20,267 nucleotides of DNA from JBGYPP01 sp041838515 (GTDB lineage: Bacteria > Bacillota > Clostridia > Lachnospirales > Lachnospiraceae): assembly GCA_041838515.1 (NCBI GenBank), contig JBGYPP010000063.1, forward strand, positions 1 to 20,267. Reading direction: 5' to 3'. Under the pieces are notes generated by a model that did not search any database, had not been told where the DNA came from, and saw nothing but the letters and a program-made list of their open reading frames with translations. This document shows positions 7,228 through 14,917 of this stretch, in pieces. Each line of letters begins with the position of its first letter. The first letter of the stretch is position 1. The position numbers were made by a program, and so were the translations under genes.

Positions 7228-8031
7228 ATGGGCATAGGATATTTGGGCATATTTTTCTTGGTGAGCTTTGGCGCCTCCGCAGTGGGAGCCATATGCGGCA
7301 TAGGCGGCGGCGTATTTATCAAACCCCTGTTGGATGCTCTGGGGGTGATGGGCGTGGATGCCATCAGTTTTCTCTCCGGAACAACGGTATTGGCCATGAG
7401 CGCATATACGGTATGGCGGCGCATGGCGGATTCCGGGGGGACCTGGAGGAGGGAACTGACCCGGGAAATTCCTCTGGCTTTCGGAGCGGCCATGGGCGGA
7501 ATTTTGGGCCGGGACTTGTTCCGGGCCGGAGCGGCCTATATGGGCGGCGGAGATGGCATAGGCGGGGTACAGGCCCTGTGTCTGTTTCTGGTCACTATGG
7601 GCACGCTGGTCTATCATTACCGAAGAAGACATATCACTGCCCTGCGTATAGAGGCTCTGCCCGTCAAGGTAGCTATAGGCGGGGGTCTGGGTCTGATGTC
7701 GGCCTTTTTGGGCATAGGCGGCGGTCCCATTAATCTGGTGGTTCTGTCCTATTGTTTTTCCCTGGATGCCAAGGCGGCGGCCGGGGCCTCCCTGTTTATT
7801 ATTTTCTTCTCCCAGATAGCTTCCCTGCTGCGCAGCCTGCTGGGCGGCGGCATACCGTCTTTCCCCTGGGAGGCTCTGGTTCTGATGGTTTTGGGAGGAG
7901 TTGTGGGCGGTATGGTTGGACGGCGATTGTACAAACATATGCCCGAGGCGGCCATTGCTAGGCTGTTCTCTGTTTTGACACTGGGCATAATGGGCCTGTG
8001 CGTATATAATATGTGCAAATTTTTGTTTTAA
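7228..8031 (+). CDS. TauE/SafE-family anion exporter
   Basis: A 267-residue membrane protein with about eight hydrophobic segments and the internal duplication typical of TauE/SafE (pfam TauE). The two signature repeats are CGIGGGVFIKPLLDALG near residue 23 and FLGIGGGPINLVVLS near 155. Members export sulfite, sulfoacetate or other small organic anions; a few act in other transport, so the substrate is not fixed by sequence. Translation starts at an ATG preceded by AAAAAGGG with a slightly GC-rich spacer. The gene follows a strong terminator and a repeated element also found before the ssu transporter, so it may be co-regulated with that system. It precedes the sugar-catabolic run by 48 bases and is probably co-transcribed. 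Confidence 0.85.
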   Translation: MGIGYLGIFFLVSFGASAVGAICGIGGGVFIKPLLDALGVMGVDAISFLSGTTVLAMSAYTVWRRMADSGGTWRRELTREIPLAFGAAMGGILGRDLFRAGAAYMGGGDGIGGVQALCLFLVTMGTLVYHYRRRHITALRIEALPVKVAIGGGLGLMSAFLGIGGGPINLVVLSYCFSLDAKAAAGASLFIIFFSQIASLLRSLLGGGIPSFPWEALVLMVLGGVVGGMVGRRLYKHMPEAAIARLFSVLTLGIMGLCVYNMCKFLF

Positions 8032-8079
8032 ACAGGAATTCCAAAAGACTATATACAGAAATGACAGGAGGATGGAGAG

Positions 8080-8625
8080 ATGAAAGAAAACAGATGGCTG
8101 CGCATGGCGTTGTCAGGCATGTTCTTGGCCCTGGCTCTGGTGCTGCCTTTTTTGACTGGGCAGATACCGGCGCTGGGGCAGAGGGTTTTGCCCATGCACC
8201 TGCCAGTGCTTCTCTGCGGCATGATGTGCGGCGGGCCATGGGCTTTGGCCGTGGGTTTGACTGCGCCCCTACTGAGAAGCCTGCTCTTTGGCATGCCGCC
8301 CATGATGCCTGTGGCCATAGCCATGGCCTTTGAGATGGGCTGTTACGGACTGGTGGCCGGGCTGCTCAGCGGCACCTGGGAAAGGGGAAGGCGCCGACAT
8401 CCGCTCCGGATATATATGGCGCTTATAGCAGCCATGGTGGCGGGGCGTCTGGTCTGGGGCGGCGTGTTTTTTGTATTGCAGAAAATGCTGGGAGGCATGC
8501 TGACATGGGAGATATTTTTGGCGGAAGCGCTGATCAAGGGGCTGCCGGGTATCATCCTGCAATTGGCGCTGGTGCCGGCGTTGATCTTGGCGGTGGAGCG
8601 GGCCTGGTCCCGCCATGGCGCCTAA
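8080..8625 (+). CDS. ECF transporter S component (substrate-binding membrane subunit)
   Basis: A 181-residue, very hydrophobic protein with about six membrane segments. The sequence MHLPVLLCGMMCGGPWALAV (residues ~44-63), followed by a TAPLLRSLLFGMPPMMP loop, is the pattern of ECF-type vitamin/precursor transporter S components. Such subunits bind the substrate and are energised by a shared EcfA/EcfA'/EcfT module that is not in this window. The substrate cannot be read from the sequence. A kinase gene starts three bases after its stop, which suggests the imported molecule is phosphorylated on entry. The ATG has AGGAGGATGGAGAG upstream. Confidence 0.75.
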   Translation: MKENRWLRMALSGMFLALALVLPFLTGQIPALGQRVLPMHLPVLLCGMMCGGPWALAVGLTAPLLRSLLFGMPPMMPVAIAMAFEMGCYGLVAGLLSGTWERGRRRHPLRIYMALIAAMVAGRLVWGGVFFVLQKMLGGMLTWEIFLAEALIKGLPGIILQLALVPALILAVERAWSRHGA

Positions 8626-8628
8626 GCC

Positions 8629-9264
8629 GTGGCCGGGGATTGGCGGCCCTGCTGCCACAGGCGCTTTAGAGAGGCGGCAGCCAGGGTGGAGGGCCTGATG
8701 GGCCAGGAGGAACTGGCTCTGTGCCTGGTGGCCATAGATGGCCGTTGTGGAGGGGGCAAGACCACGTTGGGCAGGTATTTGCAGAGTCACTTTGGCGGCA
8801 ATCTCTTCCATATGGATGATTTTTTCCTGCCTGAGGAGGAGAGAAGCCCCCGGAGGATGGCCCAGCCGGGGGGGAATGTGGATTATGCGCGCTTTTGGCA
8901 GGAGGTGCTGGCGCCTCTGGTGAGGGGGGAGAAGGCGGTATATCAGCCCTTTGACTGCCACACCCAGCAATTTGGCCCCAGGCGGGAGGTATCTCCCCAA
9001 AGGCTCAATATCGTAGAGGGTTCTTACAGCCAACACCCCTACTTTGGGCCTGTCTATGATTTGCGGTTTTTTGTGGATGTGGATGCCGTGCAGCAGAGGC
9101 GGAATCTGCTGAAACGCAATGGCATACAGGGCTTGGAGCCATTTTTGACGAAATGGATACCCATGGAGGAGGCTTATATCAAGGCCTGTATCCGGTTAGA
9201 GGAGAATATTTGCATACCCTGGACAGGAATGGACGTGGGCGAGGAGAAGGAGGCGGGAATATGA
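8629..9264 (+). CDS. Uridine-kinase-like P-loop kinase
   Basis: A 211-residue protein with Walker A GRCGGGKTTL near residues 40-50 (consensus GxxxxGKT). It continues with FHMDDFFLPEEERSPRRM, the substrate-lid region of the uridine kinase/phosphoribulokinase family, then INIVEGSY-like RLNIVEGSYSQHP and DLRFFVDVDAVQQRRNLLKR. Relatives phosphorylate nucleosides, pantothenate or nicotinamide riboside; the substrate here is unknown. The GTG at 8629 is the earliest possible start, since a stop precedes it in frame, and it gives the usual N-terminal helix. It lies three bases after the ECF S component and overlaps nagA by 4 bases (ATGA), so it is translationally coupled on both sides. Confidence 0.7.
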   Translation: MAGDWRPCCHRRFREAAARVEGLMGQEELALCLVAIDGRCGGGKTTLGRYLQSHFGGNLFHMDDFFLPEEERSPRRMAQPGGNVDYARFWQEVLAPLVRGEKAVYQPFDCHTQQFGPRREVSPQRLNIVEGSYSQHPYFGPVYDLRFFVDVDAVQQRRNLLKRNGIQGLEPFLTKWIPMEEAYIKACIRLEENICIPWTGMDVGEEKEAGI

Positions 9265-10415
9265 TTTGGCAAAATGGAAAATTCTACTTGCAGGGCAGTT
9301 ATGTTTATGGAGATATGCGTATAGAGGGGGGGAGTATTGCCTTTTTGGACAGCCACATAGAACCGAGAGATGGGGAGGAGGTCATGGATCTGGCCGGCGC
9401 GCTGGTGACTCCGGGCTTTGTGGACATACATACCCATGGCGCGGTGGGCGTGGATGTCAACGGTGCGGAGCCGGAGGATTTGGAGAGATTGTGCCGTTTC
9501 TTTGCTACCCAGGGGACGACCTCTTTTTTGATATCCATACTGACGGACACAGAGGAGCAGACCCGCAGGGCCATAGAGGCCTATAGGCAGTGGAAGAAGC
9601 TGCCCCATGGCGGCGCCACCATAGAGGGCATACATTTGGAGGGGCCATTTTTGTCGGCGGAGTACAAGGGGGCTATGCCGGAGTACCTGCTCAAGAAGCC
9701 GGATCTGGAGCTGATCAGCCGGTATCAGGACTGGGCGGGAGGGGATATACGCTACCTGACCATGGCGCCGGAGCTGGAGGGGGCGGTGGAGATCATCCCC
9801 GGCCTGAAGCAATTGGGCATACAGGTATCCGTAGGCCACTCCTCGGCGGATTATCACACGGTAAAGCGATCCGCCTGGAACGGAGCGGAGTCCTCTACCC
9901 ATACAGGCAACGCTATGAAGCTGCTGCATCAGCATTTTCCCGCAGTGCTGGGAGGCGTGATGGAGGACGAGGGCATATCCTGTGAGATGATCTGTGACGG
10001 CAGGCATCTGCACCCTGGCATAGTGCGTATGCTGATCAAGAGCAAGGGTCTGGACAAGGTGGTGGCGGTCACGGATTCTATGATGGCGGCGGGATTTCCC
10101 GATGGCAATTACAAACTGGGTGTGAATGATATCGTTGTGGTGGAGGGGGATGCCAAGTTGGCCAGCAACGGCACCAGGGCGGGCAGCACGCTGACGGCAA
10201 AGCAAAGTTTCCGAAATTTATTAAAATTCACCGATTATTCCATACGGGAGCTGCTTCCCTTGTGGACGGAAAATCCGGCCAAGCTGGTGGGCCTTTATGG
10301 GCAGATAGGCTCTCTCCATCCCGGCAAGCGGGCCAATTGTAATATACTGGATGAGGGGGGGGAGGTGCTGCGGACCTTTGTGGACGGACGGGAATGTCTG
10401 GGAGCTGAGGCGTAG
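9261..10415 (+). CDS. nagA: N-acetylglucosamine-6-phosphate deacetylase family protein
   Basis: A 384-residue amidohydrolase of the NagA family, which removes acetate from GlcNAc-6-P. Visible motifs are VDIHTHG (metal ligands H57 and H59), LEGPF with E127, VGHSS with H193, STHTGNAM with H214, and VTDS with catalytic D272. The start is the ATG at 9261, after AAGGAGG with an 8-base spacer, overlapping the kinase stop. The window's notable feature is the segment after H214: where most NagA proteins have HHREP, whose arginine contacts the substrate phosphate (E. coli R227), this one has HQHFP (H225). Catalytic residues look intact, so activity on an acetylated amino sugar is likely, but a 6-phosphate may not be the natural substituent. 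It opens a run of sugar-phosphate enzymes. Confidence 0.85.
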   Translation: MIWQNGKFYLQGSYVYGDMRIEGGSIAFLDSHIEPRDGEEVMDLAGALVTPGFVDIHTHGAVGVDVNGAEPEDLERLCRFFATQGTTSFLISILTDTEEQTRRAIEAYRQWKKLPHGGATIEGIHLEGPFLSAEYKGAMPEYLLKKPDLELISRYQDWAGGDIRYLTMAPELEGAVEIIPGLKQLGIQVSVGHSSADYHTVKRSAWNGAESSTHTGNAMKLLHQHFPAVLGGVMEDEGISCEMICDGRHLHPGIVRMLIKSKGLDKVVAVTDSMMAAGFPDGNYKLGVNDIVVVEGDAKLASNGTRAGSTLTAKQSFRNLLKFTDYSIRELLPLWTENPAKLVGLYGQIGSLHPGKRANCNILDEGGEVLRTFVDGRECLGAEA

Positions 10416-10431
10416 GCCGGAAAGGGAGAAT

Positions 10432-11691
10432 ATGCTGGGCATACAATTGCATACCCAGGATGCGGGGTTTTTGGCGGATTATCAGAGAAATATGGCCGCT
10501 TATGGCGGCTTGCTGGCGGCTGTGCAGCAGGGGGAGGACAGGTATAAAGAATTTTTGGGCTGGCACAGTCTGGAGGAGAGCGCAGGCGAAGAGGTTTTGG
10601 CCCGGCTGGAGCAGATTGCCGCCCGCATACGCAGTCAGTCAGATACACTGGTGCTGATAGGTGTGGGAGGCTCTAATAATGGGGCCAGATCTGCCATCAA
10701 GGCCTTAGAACCTCAGGGAGGCATAGAGGTGGTCTATGGGGGCAATACCTTATCTCCCCACAGCCTGGGGCGGCTGCTGGAAAGGCTGGAGGGTCGTTCC
10801 GTCAGCCTGCTCTGCATAGCCAAGAATTTTTCCACTTTGGAGCCGGGCGCCGGCTTTCGGGTGCTGCGGCGCTATATGTCGCAGCGTTATGGGGCGGAGG
10901 CGGCCGGCCGTATCTATGTGACCGGAACGCCGGGCAGTCTTTCTCAGCAGATCTGTGAGAGCCAGGGATATGTCTTTGTGGACTTTCCTCCCCGCATAGG
11001 AGGCAGGTACAGCGTGTTGAGCAATGTGGGCCTGCTGCCCATGGCCGTGGCCGGCGTGAACATATCCGCTATGGTACGGGGGGCTGGGGAGATGGAGGAG
11101 CGGCTGCGCAGCGTCGGCGCCTTGGAGAATCCGGCCTATGCTTATGCAGTCTTTCGTAAGACGGGCTGGGATAGGGGGCTGCGCATAGAGCTGCTGGCCT
11201 ATTTTGAACCCAGGCTGCGCTATTTTGCCAAGTGGTGGATGCAGCTGTTTGCGGAGAGTGAGGGCAAGGATGGCCGTGGACTGTTTGCCGCCGCCGGGGA
11301 GTACTCGGAGGAGCTGCATGCCGTGGGCCAGTATTTGCAGGAGGGCAGCCCCATAGTTATGGAGAGTTTTCTGCGGCTGATGGAGGCAGAGGAGGATATC
11401 AGCGCTGAGGGAGATGGGCTGGAGGACGGATTTGCCTATTTGGATACCCAGGGCTTTGCCAGGCTGAACATGGCGGCCTACAGCGGCACTCTGGCGGCCC
11501 ATAGCAGCCGTATGCCCTGTGTCAGCCTGGAGCTGGAGCGGTTGGATGCGGCCCATCTTGGGGGCTTGTATTATTTTTTCCTTTTCTCCTGTTATCTGTA
11601 CTGCCGTATGCTGGGGGTGCATCCCTTTGATCAGGAGGGTGTGGAGGATTATAAACGGCGCATGTTTGCCGCTTTGGGAAGGGAGGTCTGA
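10432..11691 (+). CDS. pgi: Glucose-6-phosphate isomerase family protein
   Basis: A 419-residue member of the Pgi family, interconverting aldose- and ketose-6-phosphates. Seen motifs are VGVGGSNNGARSAIKAL (the first phosphate loop), PRIGGRYSVLS (the conserved arginine), an ESEGK segment, GEYSEELHAVGQYLQEG (active-site histidine) and HPFDQEGVEDYKRRMF (the C-terminal lysine). Length fits the shorter Firmicutes form (about 450). The usual phosphate-gripping SKSGTTTEP motif is IAKNFSTLEP here (A130, N132, S134, T135), losing two of the Ser/Thr contacts. The ATG at 10432 has GGGAG upstream and lies 16 bases after nagA; an upstream in-frame extension to 10351 would overlap nagA and is not favoured. 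Confidence 0.8.
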   Translation: MLGIQLHTQDAGFLADYQRNMAAYGGLLAAVQQGEDRYKEFLGWHSLEESAGEEVLARLEQIAARIRSQSDTLVLIGVGGSNNGARSAIKALEPQGGIEVVYGGNTLSPHSLGRLLERLEGRSVSLLCIAKNFSTLEPGAGFRVLRRYMSQRYGAEAAGRIYVTGTPGSLSQQICESQGYVFVDFPPRIGGRYSVLSNVGLLPMAVAGVNISAMVRGAGEMEERLRSVGALENPAYAYAVFRKTGWDRGLRIELLAYFEPRLRYFAKWWMQLFAESEGKDGRGLFAAAGEYSEELHAVGQYLQEGSPIVMESFLRLMEAEEDISAEGDGLEDGFAYLDTQGFARLNMAAYSGTLAAHSSRMPCVSLELERLDAAHLGGLYYFFLFSCYLYCRMLGVHPFDQEGVEDYKRRMFAALGREV

Positions 11692-11695
11692 GCAT

Positions 11696-12883
11696 ATGGC
11701 TCCCAATATGCTGATCATTCACGGCGGCGGACCAACAGCTGTGCTCAACAGCTCGCTGTACGGGGCGGTGATGGAGGCCAAGGCCCATGGAGGCCTGGGA
11801 CATATCTATGGAGCGGTCAATGGCACCGGGGGCCTGCTCCGCAAGGAGCTGGTCTGCCTGGAGGATATGGCGCCGGAGAGGCTCTCCCTGTTGCTGGGCA
11901 CGCCGGGCAGCGCTATAGGAACGTCCCGGGACAGGATAGATGCGCCAGAATACGAACTGATGTTTGAAATTCTGCGGGAATTGGGCATAGAATATGTCCT
12001 TTTCAACGGCGGCAACGGCACTATGGATACCTGCGGCAAGCTGCACAGGCTCTGTCGGGATAGAAACAGCGCTATTCAAGTCATGGGCATACCCAAGACC
12101 ATGGACAATGATATAGCCATGACGGATCACAGCCCGGGCTTTGGCAGCGCAGCCCTCTTTATGGCGCAGAGCGCCAAGGAGCTGTGTATGGATGTGGCCG
12201 GCCTGCCCATACATGTGGTGGTGCTGGAGGCCCAGGGGCGCAATGCCGGCTGGGTGACGGCGGCGGCCTCTCTGGCCGGGGAGGAAGGGCTGGGGCCGGA
12301 TCTGGTCTATGTGCCGGAGCGGCCTTTTGACCAGGAGGCCTTTTTGGAGGATGTGGAAAGATTGCTTCAGGTCAAAAAGGGCATAGTGGTGGTGGCCGGC
12401 GAGGGCTTAAAGGATGCCCGGGGGGAGTCGGTGGTACCGCCTATTTTCCGCACGGAGAGGGCCGTGTACTTCGGCGATGTCAGCACCCATCTGGCCAATC
12501 TGGTGGTGAAGCATCTGGGATATAAGGCCCGGGGCGAGAAGCCGGGTCTGTTGGGGCGAGCCAGCGTGGCTCTGCAAAGCCCGGTGGACAGGCAGGAGGC
12601 CGTTTGGATGGGACGGGTGGCCTGTCAGGCTCTCTGGCAGGGCAAGAGCGGCATGATGGCAGCCATGGAGAGGCAGCCGGGGGAGGTCTATGGCGTGTCC
12701 GCCCTCCTGGTGGATATAGAGCAGGTGATGATGCATGAGCGCATATTGCCGCCGGAGTATATCAATGACAGGGGCAATGGAGTTACCCAGGCCTTTAGGG
12801 ACTGGTGCCGGCCGCTGCTGGGGAGGGAACTTACACCCATGTTGAGGCTCAATGATGGGGCAAAGGAGGGGAGAGTATGTTAG
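11696..12883 (+). CDS. Phosphofructokinase, PPi-dependent type
   Basis: A 395-residue PfkA-superfamily enzyme. The opening HGGGPTAVLNSS and the triad motif PKTMDND (P133-D139) are those of the pyrophosphate-dependent clade; the lysine (K134) replaces the glycine of ATP-dependent enzymes. D137 and D139 are the catalytic aspartates. AQGRNAGW (residues ~182-189) forms part of the sugar site and EKPGLLGRASVALQSPVDRQ matches the PPi clade's C-terminal block. The phosphoryl-donor loop reads GGNGT (N107, G108) rather than the clade's usual GGNDS, so one ATP-type residue coexists with the PPi-type lysine. The ATG at 11696 has GGGAGG nine bases upstream and starts 4 bases after pgi. It overlaps fba by 7 bases. 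Confidence 0.8.
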   Translation: MAPNMLIIHGGGPTAVLNSSLYGAVMEAKAHGGLGHIYGAVNGTGGLLRKELVCLEDMAPERLSLLLGTPGSAIGTSRDRIDAPEYELMFEILRELGIEYVLFNGGNGTMDTCGKLHRLCRDRNSAIQVMGIPKTMDNDIAMTDHSPGFGSAALFMAQSAKELCMDVAGLPIHVVVLEAQGRNAGWVTAAASLAGEEGLGPDLVYVPERPFDQEAFLEDVERLLQVKKGIVVVAGEGLKDARGESVVPPIFRTERAVYFGDVSTHLANLVVKHLGYKARGEKPGLLGRASVALQSPVDRQEAVWMGRVACQALWQGKSGMMAAMERQPGEVYGVSALLVDIEQVMMHERILPPEYINDRGNGVTQAFRDWCRPLLGRELTPMLRLNDGAKEGRVC

Positions 12884-14046
12884 TGCCTATGCGCAGTATC
12901 TTGGATGCCACGGAGGCTATGGCCAAGAAGGGTCAGCCCTATGCCCAGGGGGCCTTTAATGTCAATGCCGTATGTCAGGCCAAGGCGGTGATAGAAGCCC
13001 ATGCCATGTTTCGCAGCCCGGCCATATTGCAGGGAGCGGATCTGGCCAATGGCTTTATGGGGGGCAGAACGGATTTCTTGCAGGCTACGTTGGAGGACAA
13101 AAAGGCCGGAGCGGCAAATATAGCTGCAGCCGTACGGCTCTATGGCGAGGGCATAAGACTGCCCATAGCCCTGCATTTGGATCATGGTCGGGATCTGGAT
13201 TCCTGCAAGGCGGCTATAGACGGGGGGTATACCAGCGTGATGATAGACGGCAGCTCCCTGCCCTATGCGGAAAATGTGGAATTGACCAGGGAGGTGGTCA
13301 GGTATGCCCACGCCCGGGGTGTCAGCGTGGAGGGTGAGCTGGGCGTGCTGGCCGGTGTGGAGGATGATGTATTCGCCGAGAAGAGCAGCTATACTCACCC
13401 TCTGGATGCCGTGGATTTCTTCAAAAAAACAGGCGTGGATGCGCTGGCCATCAGCTATGGGACCATGCACGGCGCCAACAAGGGCAGAAATGCCAGGATA
13501 CGCAAGGAAATCGCTATAGCCATCAAGGAGTGCCTGCGGCATGAGGGTATAGTGGGGTATCTGGTCAGCCACGGCTCTTCCACAGTGCCAGGGTATATAG
13601 TGGAGGAGATCCATGCGCTGGGCGGGGAGATAGAGAATGCCCATGGCATAGAGATAGGCCAGCTGGTGGAGGCAGCCAGATGCGGTATCAGCAAGATTAA
13701 TGTGGACACAGACATACGCCTGGCCGTAACCCGCAATTTGCGGGAGCTGTTCGCAGAGGATAAGGCCTTGCAGAGCAGCCCTACGGCGGGGCCGGTGTAT
13801 GACTTGTTGGAGCAGAAGCGCTCCGCCTTTGACCCCAGAGCTTTTCTCACTCCTCTGATGGACACAGTGATGTACGGCAGGGTGCCAGACGGGGATGTGG
13901 AGAAAATATGCCAGGCCATAGAGCTGGGCGTAAAAGAGGCCGTGGGCGCGCTGATAGTGCAATTCGGCAGTCTGGGCAAGGCACCCCTGGTGGAGGCCTG
14001 CAGCCTGGAGGAGATGGCGGATAGGTACAAAAAGGCGGGTATATAG
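12877..14046 (+). CDS. fba: Class II fructose-bisphosphate aldolase
   Basis: A 389-residue class II (zinc-dependent) aldolase. Metal and substrate motifs are in the expected order: ALHLDHG near residues 97-103, VEGELGVLAGVEDD near 150, DALAISYGTMHGANKG near 190, YLVSHGSS near 228, and GISKINVDTDIRLA near 270. The last holds the Asn/Asp/Thr residues that bind the dihydroxyacetone phosphate phosphate group and appears unaltered. The length matches the longer Firmicutes form. In the expected pathway it cleaves fructose-1,6-bisphosphate into DHAP and glyceraldehyde-3-P. If the block handles a modified hexose, the DHAP half would be the same and the other half different, which fits the intact DHAP site. 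The start ATG overlaps the previous gene's end. Confidence 0.9.
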   Translation: MLVPMRSILDATEAMAKKGQPYAQGAFNVNAVCQAKAVIEAHAMFRSPAILQGADLANGFMGGRTDFLQATLEDKKAGAANIAAAVRLYGEGIRLPIALHLDHGRDLDSCKAAIDGGYTSVMIDGSSLPYAENVELTREVVRYAHARGVSVEGELGVLAGVEDDVFAEKSSYTHPLDAVDFFKKTGVDALAISYGTMHGANKGRNARIRKEIAIAIKECLRHEGIVGYLVSHGSSTVPGYIVEEIHALGGEIENAHGIEIGQLVEAARCGISKINVDTDIRLAVTRNLRELFAEDKALQSSPTAGPVYDLLEQKRSAFDPRAFLTPLMDTVMYGRVPDGDVEKICQAIELGVKEAVGALIVQFGSLGKAPLVEACSLEEMADRYKKAGI

Positions 14047-14059
14047 GCAAGGGGGATGC

Positions 14060-14893
14060 ATGAAGAAAATATATTTGAATTTGAAACGTTTTGATATACC
14101 GCCGGCCTTTGGCGGAGTGAACCGCATGGCGGAGATGGAGGGCTGGGCGGCGGAAATCGTGGAAGGCATACAGCCCGGCCTGGAGTCCTATGCCCGGAGG
14201 GCGGAGTTTGTGGCTTTTTTTCCAGAGCTGCACCTGCTGGGCGCGCTGGAGGCCAAGGCGGGAAAGGGCTGTCTGCGCATAGGTTGCCAGGGAGTATCCG
14301 GGCTGGACACGGAGCCGGGGGGGAATTTTGGCGCGCTGACCAGTTTGCGGCCGGCGGCGGCCATGGCTGCAGCCGGCGTAGAGGCTGTATTGATAGGCCA
14401 TTGTGAGGAACGCAGGGAGCTGGCCCGTATTTTGGCGGCGGCCGGGGTAAGTGATGCCCGGGCGGTGAACATGCTGCTGGGGCAGGAGGTGTCCAGGGCG
14501 CTGGAGAGGGGCCTGGATGTGTTGTACTGTATAGGAGAGCAGGAGCAGGAGATGGACGTCTGGCAGGAGGTGCTGGGCGAGCAGCTGGCCCAGGGGCTGG
14601 CCGGAGCGGACAGGGCCGGCATTACTATAGCTTATGAGCCGGTCTGGTCCATAGGACCGGGCAAGATGCCGGCGGACAGGGAGTATATCACCAAGGTGGC
14701 CAGATTTATAAAGGAGAGGACGGCTGGGCTGCCAGTGGTCTATGGAGGGGGCTTAAAGCAGGATAATGCGGCCATGCTGGCCACTATAGAGGAGATAGAC
14801 GGGGGGCTGATCGCCCTGACCCGGTTCCAGGGGGATATAGGTTTCTACCCCCAGGAGTATTTGGAAATCGTGGCCAGGTATCTGGAGGCCTGA
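14060..14893 (+). CDS. Divergent triosephosphate isomerase family protein
   Basis: A 277-residue TIM-barrel protein. The catalytic residues are present: N7 and K9 in YLNLKRFD (in place of GNWKMN), H114 in LIGHCEERR (one residue longer than the canonical GHSERR), and E193 in AYEPVWSIG, with the flexible loop 6 (SIGPGK) well preserved. FGALTS replaces FTGE. In contrast the two remaining phosphate-gripping loops are changed: YGGS is YGGG (G231 at the usual serine), and the VGGA pair is IALT (A252, L253). It is therefore probably a TIM-like isomerase of a different three- or four-carbon substrate rather than a second housekeeping enzyme. It lies 13 bases after fba and before the LarA-like gene. 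A standard TIM role in DHAP/GAP conversion remains possible. Confidence 0.7.
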   Translation: MKKIYLNLKRFDIPPAFGGVNRMAEMEGWAAEIVEGIQPGLESYARRAEFVAFFPELHLLGALEAKAGKGCLRIGCQGVSGLDTEPGGNFGALTSLRPAAAMAAAGVEAVLIGHCEERRELARILAAAGVSDARAVNMLLGQEVSRALERGLDVLYCIGEQEQEMDVWQEVLGEQLAQGLAGADRAGITIAYEPVWSIGPGKMPADREYITKVARFIKERTAGLPVVYGGGLKQDNAAMLATIEEIDGGLIALTRFQGDIGFYPQEYLEIVARYLEA

Positions 14894-14917
14894 TCTGTAC
14901 AGGTAAGGGAGGCTAAT

